In this document: piece by piece, positions 31,341 to 37,598 of the stretch
Numbering within the stretch: position 1 is the first letter of the stretch
Layout: every line of letters begins with the position of its first letter
NCBI GenBank assembly: GCA_002297665.1
Contig: DBMS01000317.1
Coordinates: forward strand, 1-37,598
Length of the DNA stretch: 37,598 nt
From: Holophagaceae bacterium UBA692
Lineage (GTDB): Bacteria; Acidobacteriota; Holophagae; Holophagales; Holophagaceae
Direction of reading: 5' to 3'
Notes under the pieces: generated by a model
What the model saw: the letters and a program-made list of their open reading frames with translations, nothing else
The model's database searches: none
Told to the model about the DNA's origin: nothing
Translations under genes and position numbers: made by a program

Positions 31341-32444
31341 ATGGACTTCGAAAGCCTCGTCAGAGCGAAGAATGAACTGGAACCCCGGGTGGCGCAGCTG
31401 CGCCGGCACCTGGATCCCGACCGCAAGCTCCTCGAACTCGAACAGTTGGAAGAGCAGACGGCTGCCCCGGGCTTCTGGGACAACCCGGAGGCCGCCAAGC
31501 CCATCCTCAAGAAGCGCGGCGTCCTCCAGGACGAGGTGTCCCTGGCCAAGCGGCTCGGAGGCGGCCTGGACGACCTGGACACGGCCCTGGAGCTGGCCCG
31601 GGACGACGCCGGCATGCTCCTGGAGGCCGAGTCCCTGGAAGGGGACCTGCGGCGCCTCATCGAGGACGCCGAGCTGCGCATGATGCTCTCCGGGGAACTG
31701 GACGCCAGCAACGCCATCGTGGCCATCGCCCCGGGCGCCGGCGGCACCGAGAGCTGCGACTGGGCCGCCATGCTCCTGCGCATGTACCTTCGCTACTGCG
31801 AGGCCAAGGGCTGGAAGACCGAGATGCTCGACTACCAGGACGGGGACGAGGCCGGCATCAAGGGCGCGACCTTCCTGGTGTCGGCCCCCTACGCCTACGG
31901 CTACCTGAGGGCCGAGGCCGGCGTGCACCGCCTGGTGCGCATCTCCCCCTTCGACGCGGCCAAGCGCAGGCACACCAGCTTCGCCGCGGTCTACGTCAGC
32001 CCCGAGCTGGACGACACCATCGAGATCGAGATCCCCGAGAAGGACCTGCGGGTGGACGTGTTCCGCGCCAGCGGCGCCGGCGGCCAGCACGTGAACCGCA
32101 CCGAGAGCGCCGTGCGCTTCACCCACCTGCCCACGGGCCTCGTGGTGAGCTGCCAGAACGAGCGCAGCCAGATCCAGAACCGCGCCACGGCCCTGAAGGT
32201 CCTCAAGGGCCGCCTCTACGAACTGGAGCGGCGCAAGTTCGAGGAGAAGGTGGCCCAGGCCTCCGGCGAGAAGTCCGACGTGGCCTGGGGATCGCAGATC
32301 CGCAGCTACGTGCTGGCCCCCTACCAGATGGTCAAGGACCACCGCACCCTCGAGGAGACCAGCCAGACCCAGAAGGTCCTGGACGGCGACCTGGACGCCT
32401 TCATCCGCACGCAGCTCCTGGCCAAGAGCCTCAAGACCGAGTGA
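31341..32444 (+). CDS. prfB: Peptide chain release factor 2
   Basis: This 367-residue protein terminates translation at UGA and UAA codons. The stop-codon recognition tripeptide SPF is at 202-204 (RISPFDAAKRRHTSF). The peptidyl-tRNA hydrolysis motif GGQ is at 247-249 (SGAGGQHVNRTESAVRF). The frame is continuous through the region where many bacteria have an in-frame UGA for autoregulatory frameshifting: here RRHLDPDRK is read directly from CTG to GAT. That feedback control is absent. The ATG is preceded by GGGGGG, only weakly spaced. The last 4 bp overlap the start (GTGA) of the P-type ATPase gene. Confidence 0.97.
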   Translation: MDFESLVRAKNELEPRVAQLRRHLDPDRKLLELEQLEEQTAAPGFWDNPEAAKPILKKRGVLQDEVSLAKRLGGGLDDLDTALELARDDAGMLLEAESLEGDLRRLIEDAELRMMLSGELDASNAIVAIAPGAGGTESCDWAAMLLRMYLRYCEAKGWKTEMLDYQDGDEAGIKGATFLVSAPYAYGYLRAEAGVHRLVRISPFDAAKRRHTSFAAVYVSPELDDTIEIEIPEKDLRVDVFRASGAGGQHVNRTESAVRFTHLPTGLVVSCQNERSQIQNRATALKVLKGRLYELERRKFEEKVAQASGEKSDVAWGSQIRSYVLAPYQMVKDHRTLEETSQTQKVLDGDLDAFIRTQLLAKSLKTE

Positions 32445-34903
32445 AAGCCCACTGCGACCTCTGCCTGTCCCCCATCGCCGAGACCCGGACGGTCCGGCAC
32501 CTGGAGGGCGGCACGCTGGAATTCTGCTGCCCGGGCTGCGCCACGGTGTACGGCATCCTGGGCCCCGAGGAGGCCCGGCGCATGGGGCCGCGCTTCAAGG
32601 GCGAAGCCGGCGGGGACGCCGAACTGCCCCCGGGGCCCTACCTGGAGCTCTGGCTCAAGATCGACGGCATCGCCTGCGCGGCCTGCGCCCCCCTGGTGGA
32701 AGGCATCCTCCAGTCCCGCCCCGGCGTGGTGAAGGCCACGGTCGAGACCGTCTCCGAGGTCGCCCAGGTGCTCTACGCCCCGGGGCGGGTCACCAAGGAG
32801 GCCATCGCGGACCACTGCGCGCGCCACGGATTCCCCGCCCGCGAGCAGAGCCCCCTGGACCCCGAGGAGGCGCGCGACGCCGGCGTCCACGGCCCCCTGC
32901 GGCTCGTCCTGGCCATCGTCCTGGGCGCCAACGCCATGATGAACGCCATGGTCATGTACGCCGCCTTCGCCCACGACACCGGCGCGCGCTGGCTGGCGGA
33001 CCTGGTGTTCATGGAGCGGATCTACGACCCCGATCCCCTCCCCCTCAACGTGCGCGACGCCTTCACGCTCACCACGGGCCTGGCCGCGCTTCCGGTGCTG
33101 CTCTACTGCGGCTGGCCCATCATGGTCACCGGCTGGCGCCGCATCCGGCTGGGTTCGCCCAACACCGACAGCCTGGTGGGCTTCGGCGCCCTGCTGGCCT
33201 TCGTGGTGAGCCTCTACTCCGCCCTGGTGCTCCACACCCACCACGTGTACTTCGACACGGCCTCCATGCTGGTGTCGCTGCTGGTGGTGGGCCGCGCCAT
33301 CGAGGGCGGCGCCCGGCGCAAGGCCCGCAGGGCCGTGGCCGGCCTCCTGCAGCTCTCGGCGCCCAGCGCCGAGGTGCTCGTGGACGGCGTCTGGCTCGAG
33401 AAGGCCCTGGACCAGGTGGCGCAGGGGGACCGCGTGCGGGTCCGCCAGGGCAACCGGATTCCCGTGGACGGGCGGGTGGTGGAAGGCGAGGGCTGGGCCG
33501 ACACGTCGTCCCTCACCGGAGAGTCCCTCCCCGAGGCCCTGGGACCGGGGGGCATGGCCTTCGCCGGAACCCTGCTGGCCTCGGGCACCGTGGAACTGGA
33601 GGCCGTGGCCGTGGGCGCCGACACCCGGCTCGCCCAGATCGTCCAGCGGGTGCGGCGCACCCTGGCGGCCCGCGCCCCCATCCAGCTCCTCGCGGACCGC
33701 ATCGCGGCCGTGTTCATGCCCGTGGTCATCGCCCTCTCCCTCCTGGCCGGGTTCGTGGCCTACGCCCGCGCCGCCACGGCCGTCCAGGCCCTCATGGCCG
33801 GCGTCGCCGTGCTGGTGGTGGCCTGCCCCTGCGCCCTGGGCCTGGCCACGCCCATGGTGCTGGTGGCCGCGGTGGCCGAGTGCGCGAGGCGCGGCATCCT
33901 CCTCAAGGGCGGCGAAGTCCTGGAGAAGGCCCGCGGCATCAAGGCGCTGGTCCTCGACAAGACCGGCACGCTCACCACGGGCCGGCTCGATTTCACCGGG
34001 GCCCGCCTCGCCGCGCCCGCGGGCGAGGCCCTGGCGCTGGCCGCGGCCCTCGAGGAGATCTCCGTCCACCCGCTGGCCGAGCGCATCTTCCGGGAAGGGG
34101 CCACCCGCGCCCTGGCCGGGGGCCAGGCCCTTCCCCGGGTGGAGGACCGCGTCAACCACCCCGGCCTGGGCGTCTCGGGCACCCTCATGGGCGAACCCGT
34201 CCTGGTGGGCCGCCCTTCCTGGCTGCGGGCCCAGGGCGTGGCCGCGCCCGAGGCCTGGTGGTCCGGGGACGGCCTCGAAGGGTCCCTCGTGATGGTGGCC
34301 CGCGGCGGCGCGGCCCTGGCCCTGTGGGGCCTGGGCGACAGCCTGCGCCCCGAGGCCCCCGCCGCCGTGGCCGCCCTGCGGCGCATGGGGATCGACTGCT
34401 GGCTGGTGAGCGGCGACCGCCCCGAAGCCTGCATGAAGGTGGCCGAGCGGGTAGGCATTCCCGCCGACCGCGTGGTGGCCGGAGCCCTACCGATCGAAAA
34501 GGGCGAGAAACTCGCGTGGATTCAGCAGAACATCGGACCCGCCGCCATGGCCGGCGACGGCGTGAACGATGCCGTCGCGCTCTCCCAGGCGGACCTGGGC
34601 ATCGCCATGGGAAGCGGCGCCGGCGTGGCGCTGGAGACGGCGGGCCTGGTGCTGGTGCACCGCGACCTTCGCCGGATTCCCGTGTTCCTGGCCCTCGCCC
34701 GCCTCGCCATGCGCCGGGTGCGCCAGAACCTCGGATGGGCGCTGGTCTACAATGCCATGCTCGTCCCTCTGGCGCTGACCGGTCACATCCATCCGATCCT
34801 GGCCGCGACGGCCATGATGGCTTCAAGCATCAGTGTGGTGGTGAACAGCGCCCGGAAGCTCTCTTTGGATTCCAGGCCAAGGGATCTTGAAACGGTGGCT
34901 TGA
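32441..34903 (+). CDS. Heavy-metal (copper) P1B-type ATPase, CcoI/FixI-like
   Basis: This 820-residue inner-membrane pump is read from GTG 32441, overlapping the prfB stop. An N-terminal metal-binding segment has CDLC (5-8) and CCPGC (about 30-34). A heavy-metal-associated domain follows with C79 and C82 in GIACAACAPLVE. The membrane motif is CPC (462-464, VACPCALGLATP), the phosphorylation site is Asp506 in DKTGTLTTG, and the hinge is GDGVNDAVALSQADLGIAMG. The cysteine-rich N-terminus plus HMA layout is typical of CcoI/FixI copper ATPases that supply cbb3-type oxidases. No oxidase genes are nearby. Copper specificity is inferred from the CPC motif. Confidence 0.93.
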   Translation: MKAHCDLCLSPIAETRTVRHLEGGTLEFCCPGCATVYGILGPEEARRMGPRFKGEAGGDAELPPGPYLELWLKIDGIACAACAPLVEGILQSRPGVVKATVETVSEVAQVLYAPGRVTKEAIADHCARHGFPAREQSPLDPEEARDAGVHGPLRLVLAIVLGANAMMNAMVMYAAFAHDTGARWLADLVFMERIYDPDPLPLNVRDAFTLTTGLAALPVLLYCGWPIMVTGWRRIRLGSPNTDSLVGFGALLAFVVSLYSALVLHTHHVYFDTASMLVSLLVVGRAIEGGARRKARRAVAGLLQLSAPSAEVLVDGVWLEKALDQVAQGDRVRVRQGNRIPVDGRVVEGEGWADTSSLTGESLPEALGPGGMAFAGTLLASGTVELEAVAVGADTRLAQIVQRVRRTLAARAPIQLLADRIAAVFMPVVIALSLLAGFVAYARAATAVQALMAGVAVLVVACPCALGLATPMVLVAAVAECARRGILLKGGEVLEKARGIKALVLDKTGTLTTGRLDFTGARLAAPAGEALALAAALEEISVHPLAERIFREGATRALAGGQALPRVEDRVNHPGLGVSGTLMGEPVLVGRPSWLRAQGVAAPEAWWSGDGLEGSLVMVARGGAALALWGLGDSLRPEAPAAVAALRRMGIDCWLVSGDRPEACMKVAERVGIPADRVVAGALPIEKGEKLAWIQQNIGPAAMAGDGVNDAVALSQADLGIAMGSGAGVALETAGLVLVHRDLRRIPVFLALARLAMRRVRQNLGWALVYNAMLVPLALTGHIHPILAATAMMASSISVVVNSARKLSLDSRPRDLETVA

Positions 34904-35165
34904 CATTTAATTGATGTTTATTTTGTTTTAAGTGGATCAATAAAAAAGATGCCTTGCAGAACCGGCACGGGAGATTAGAATTATCGGTGCCGATCGACAA
35001 CACAGCTGTGCACGGGTCAATCGCCACCCCCGCCTTGGCCCATCCTCCCTTTTTTACACACACTTTTAAAGTCATCCATTGCCTCAACCCATGGGCAAGG
35101 GTTCCATGCCGCTTGCACTCAAGCGACATGGAACCCACATTTAATCGTTCCACACGGGAGATGTC
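34904..35165. promoter_or_regulatory. AT-rich intergenic region with probable promoter and leader
   Basis: This 262-bp gap is much more AT-rich than its surroundings. A perfect TTGACA (34900-34905) overlaps the ATPase stop, but the box 17 bp later (TTGTTT) is poor. An AATAAAAAAG block lies further on. It contains the long hairpin at 35099-35136. The 35166 gene is probably transcribed from here. No gene is seen. Confidence 0.4.
35099..35136 (+). promoter_or_regulatory. Long near-perfect hairpin in the leader of the 35166 gene
   Basis: GGGTTCCATG (35099-35108) pairs with CATGGAACCC (35127-35136), and CGCTTG (35110-35115) pairs with CAAGCG (35120-35125) around loop CACT. This gives 16 of 17 bp with a single C/A mismatch. 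No T-run follows, and the hairpin ends 29 bp before the ATG. An upstream AACCC (35086-35090) could compete for GGGTT, allowing an alternative structure. It is likely a leader RNA structure or an operator. Confidence 0.65.
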
Positions 35166-35750
35166 ATGTTCAATTCAAAACCAGCCATGATTCTTCTCTG
35201 CGCCGCGGGCACCCTCGCCGCCCAGGGCGGCGTCGACCTGAACAGCCTGGCGTCCGCGGCCAAGCGCTATGCCTCCCAAGGCCTCCAGGGCACCCATTCC
35301 CCCGCGACCCTGGATCTTCGCCTGGTGCGGGGCGACAACGGCGGCAACCCCGCCTTCCTCATGTCCAAGGCCAGCGACGTCCAGCGCTGGACCCTGTTCT
35401 ACCAGGCCCTGTACCAGGGGCCCGAGGAGGCGGGTTCCGTCCTGCCCCGGCCCCGCTCCGCGAGCGTCAAGTGCACCAAGGGCGTCTTCTCGGATTTCTT
35501 CCTCTCCACACCCCCCATTCCGGGATGCAAGTCCATGGAGTTCACCTGGGTCGCCCTCAGCCTGGACGCGGCCATCGCCAGCCTGAACGCCAACGGCTAC
35601 GTGCGCGGGTTCTCCCAGGTGGAAACGAAGCGGCCCGATGGCCAAGGCTATCCCGATGAGCTCGTCTACGTGTTCACCTGTCCCTGGGAACGCGCGAAGG
35701 TGGCCATCTCCGGGAACACCGGAGCCCTCGCCTGGTACCAGATGTACTGA
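35166..35750 (+). CDS. Secreted hypothetical protein
   Basis: This 194-residue protein has GGGAG 5 bp before its ATG. The N-terminus (MFNSKPAMILLCAAGTLAAQ) is a signal peptide with probable cleavage after the AxA-like site near residue 19, so the mature protein is exported to the periplasm or outside. The mature part is small, with three cysteines (about residues 102, 120 and 171) that may form disulfides. Several aromatic residues include the ending ALAWYQMY. I do not recognise a family. It sits behind an AT-rich leader with a strong hairpin, suggesting regulated expression. The metallopeptidase gene follows 39 bp later on the same strand. Confidence 0.85.
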   Translation: MFNSKPAMILLCAAGTLAAQGGVDLNSLASAAKRYASQGLQGTHSPATLDLRLVRGDNGGNPAFLMSKASDVQRWTLFYQALYQGPEEAGSVLPRPRSASVKCTKGVFSDFFLSTPPIPGCKSMEFTWVALSLDAAIASLNANGYVRGFSQVETKRPDGQGYPDELVYVFTCPWERAKVAISGNTGALAWYQMY

Positions 35751-35789
35751 ACCGGGACACCGGCGCAGGTAGTCTGGAGGGCGACAAGG

Positions 35790-37598
35790 ATGCCGCCCAT
35801 GGACCCAGCCCGCCTCCGCGCCTTCGTTCTCCCCGCCCTGACCCTCCTGGCAGCGCCGGCCACCGCGGCCGGCACCCAGGCCCCCCATGCCGCCTGGCGC
35901 ACCCTCTCCACCGCCCACTACCGGATCCACTACCCGCCGTTCCTGTCGGACTGGGCCCAGGACGTGGGCTCGCGCATCGAGGGCATCCACGCGAAAGTCG
36001 TCGCACTCGTGGGGTATGAAAGCCCCCGCCCCGTCCAGGTGCTCCTGGTGGACCCCATGGGCGAGCCCAACGGCATGGCCCTGCCCCTCCTGCCCTACCC
36101 CTACGTGGTTCTGTGGGCCACGGAGCCCCGAAGCGACGACCTCCACGGCAACGCCTTCGGAACCTGGACGGAAGAACTGGTAAGCCATGAAATGACCCAC
36201 ATTCACCACCTCCTGCGCCCCAGCCGGGCGCGGACCGTCCTGGACAACCTTTACGGCCTGCCCATCGGGCCTCTGGTCCTGAAGTGCCCCCGCTGGGTCA
36301 CCGAGGGCTTCGCGACCCTCGCCGAAGGGCGCATCACCGGCACGGGCCGGCCCCACAGCGCGCTCCGGGCCGCCCTGATCCGCCAGTGGGCGCGGGCCGG
36401 AAAGCTCCCCTCCTACGGAGCCCTGGACGGCGCCCAGGGATTCCTGGGCGGCAACATGGCCTACCAGGTCGGTTCCGCCTACCTCGAGTGGCTGGAGCGG
36501 CAGCGCCCCGCCCAGCCCGAGGTCCTGAGAAACCTGTGGAAGCACCTGGCCTCGCGGCGCAACCGTTCGTTCGACGAGGCCTTCCGGGCGACCTTCGGCT
36601 TTGCCGCGGTGGACGGGTACCAGCGCTTCCAGGCCGAAGCGGCCCACGACGCCCTGGAATGGGAACTCCACCTGAAGGCCCAGGGGTTGAGGGAAGGCGA
36701 CCTGTTCCTGCGCACCGGCGGCGGCCTGCGGGACCTGGCGGTGAGTCCGGACGGGACCCGGATTCTGGCGTCGCTGGCGGCCCGGGGCCAGTCCGGCCTG
36801 CGCATCTGGAAGCTGCGGGATCCGGAGGCCGCCTCCAGGCCTTCGAAGGCGGCCAAGGCCGATCCCTTCAACTTCGTGGAAGACGTGGCCCCCGAGAGTC
36901 CCTCGCGCACCCCCGCGGCCGTCCTGCCCGCCCTGGACCACCGCACCCCCCACGGGGCGGAGTGGGTCGACGACGCCACCGTGCGCTTCCAGCTCAAGCG
37001 CGCCGATTCGGAGGGGACCCTCCGGTCCCGTCCCGCCCTTTGGCGTCCCGGGGCCGGCGTGGACCGCGCGCCCGCGACCGTGCCCCCGGCCCGGTGGCGC
37101 ACCCTGGAGCCGGTGCACCGCGGCGCGGCCTGGATGCTGGAACTGGAAGGACGGCGCGTGCCCCTGCCGGGGCAGGCCGTGGGCAAGGCCTTCCTGGACG
37201 AGGCCAGGGGCCTCCTGTGGGCCGGCTGCGAGGTGGACGGCGGCGTGGAGGTGGTGAAGGTGCCTTTCATCCGCGAAGGCGGCGTCCCGTCCTTCCAGGC
37301 CGCCCAGGCCATGACCCGCACCGTGGGCGGCGCCTGGAACCCCGCCCCCAGCCCCGACGGGAAGACCCTCTTCTTCACCACCCTGGACGCCCGGGGCATG
37401 GAGATCCGGCGGCTGGACCTGGGGTTGCCCCCCCTCGGGGCCGCGCCCGCGCCCGAACCGCGGTTCCTCACCACCCGCACCGTCCTGCCCCCTCCCGCCG
37501 AACCCGCGGCCCTGCCCCGGGCGCCGGGCCCGCTTCCCACGACCCCCTACCGCGCCGCGTCCGAGGCCTGGGCCTGCTCGGGATGGAGGAGCGTGTGC
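35790..37598 (+). CDS. Secreted zinc metallopeptidase with TolB-like propeller region, 3' end outside the window
   Basis: The reading frame is open for 603 codons to the window edge, so the C-terminus is missing. The ATG at 35790 follows GGAGGG by about 9 bp. A signal peptide (LRAFVLPALTLLAAPATAAG) comes first. The next ~250 residues have the gluzincin pattern: HEMTH (H133, E134, H137) and third ligand Glu172 in WVTEGFATLAEG. This resembles the peptidase MA-like group. Beyond about residue 310 are propeller-type repeats such as LAVSPDGTRILASL and PAPSPDGKTLFFTTLDARG, as in TolB/WD40-like domains. It is probably a periplasmic or extracellular protease; the substrate is unknown. Confidence 0.85.
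   Translation, partial: MPPMDPARLRAFVLPALTLLAAPATAAGTQAPHAAWRTLSTAHYRIHYPPFLSDWAQDVGSRIEGIHAKVVALVGYESPRPVQVLLVDPMGEPNGMALPLLPYPYVVLWATEPRSDDLHGNAFGTWTEELVSHEMTHIHHLLRPSRARTVLDNLYGLPIGPLVLKCPRWVTEGFATLAEGRITGTGRPHSALRAALIRQWARAGKLPSYGALDGAQGFLGGNMAYQVGSAYLEWLERQRPAQPEVLRNLWKHLASRRNRSFDEAFRATFGFAAVDGYQRFQAEAAHDALEWELHLKAQGLREGDLFLRTGGGLRDLAVSPDGTRILASLAARGQSGLRIWKLRDPEAASRPSKAAKADPFNFVEDVAPESPSRTPAAVLPALDHRTPHGAEWVDDATVRFQLKRADSEGTLRSRPALWRPGAGVDRAPATVPPARWRTLEPVHRGAAWMLELEGRRVPLPGQAVGKAFLDEARGLLWAGCEVDGGVEVVKVPFIREGGVPSFQAAQAMTRTVGGAWNPAPSPDGKTLFFTTLDARGMEIRRLDLGLPPLGAAPAPEPRFLTTRTVLPPPAEPAALPRAPGPLPTTPYRAASEAWACSGWRSVC

Noticed and set aside
31400..31440. RF2 programmed frameshift site
   Set aside because: No in-frame UGA or slippery CUU-UGA is present. 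The frame is continuous.
30312..32342. N-terminal extension of the BamD-like frame running through the hydrolase and prfB genes
   Set aside because: It overlaps two well-supported genes, its composition is shadow-like, and the proper start at 30311 has a signal peptide and ribosome site.
32321..34159. 612-codon minus-strand frame opposite the P-type ATPase
   Set aside because: Low-complexity Gly/His/Arg/Gln composition with no motif, opposite an unambiguous ATPase.
35175..37118. 647-codon minus-strand frame opposite the secreted protein and metallopeptidase
   Set aside because: Shadow frame. The plus-strand genes have signal peptides, ribosome sites and an HExxH motif.
1..37598. CRISPR arrays or rRNA genes
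   Set aside because: No regularly spaced direct repeats and no rRNA-like sequence were seen.

Overview
The window joins two kinds of DNA. Positions 1 to about 18,300 are a mosaic accessory region. Its base composition varies from the very AT-rich gene at 6996-7739 to moderately GC-rich genes at 8.7-16.8 kb. Positions from about 18,300 to the end are uniformly very GC-rich, densely packed bacterial chromosome with housekeeping genes. The core gene set (bacteriohemerythrin-Pta operon, M29 aminopeptidase, MtgA, MurJ, RF2, CcoI-like P-type ATPase, BamD-like lipoprotein, long sensor kinases) and the very high GC fit a free-living Gram-negative bacterium. Acidobacteriota of the Holophagaceae type (Geothrix/Mesoterricola-like) is my best guess. 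That placement is inference and was not tested.

Accessory region, left part (1-7740). A membrane-anchored unknown protein (76-930) converges on a tightly coupled minus-strand operon. That operon encodes a serine recombinase, a ParB-like protein and a RepB-C-type ParB-like protein, each overlapping the next by 4 bp. An XRE regulator is divergent from it. The space between them carries two copies of TGACC-N5-GGTCA spaced 32 bp apart, a probable autoregulatory operator pair. Next come a uracil-DNA-glycosylase-fold protein with a C-terminal zinc finger, two tandem DUF3768-type proteins, and an AT-rich HEPN-like protein with two zinc knuckles.

Accessory region, right part (7740-18300). Two small proteins share a Tudor-like domain. 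They are followed by a large PrimPol/VapE-type replication protein, two overlapping unknown genes, a DUF5131 (phage Gp37/Gp68) protein, a tyrosine integrase, a small conserved hypothetical and a TIR-domain protein. This is the layout of an integrated satellite-like or plasmid-like element: replication module, integrase, and a defence-type cargo gene at the edge. A 39-bp imperfect palindrome (18244-18282) lies where the composition changes. No capsid, tail or conjugation genes are visible. The left end is outside the window.

Core region (18300-37598). Layout: pta and a bacteriohemerythrin gene (overlapping, minus), tRNA-Thr(UGU), M29 aminopeptidase, mtgA and a REC-GGDEF protein (minus, 7 bp apart), murJ, a DegT-family aminotransferase, a large hybrid histidine kinase, a BamD-like lipoprotein and an alpha/beta hydrolase (minus), prfB overlapping a heavy-metal P-type ATPase, a small secreted unknown protein preceded by a strong hairpin, and a 3'-truncated metallopeptidase with a TolB-like region.

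The strongest candidates for a little-described system are the recombinase/ParB/RepB/XRE module with its twin operators, and the TIR protein with an unrecognised N-terminal half next to the integrase.
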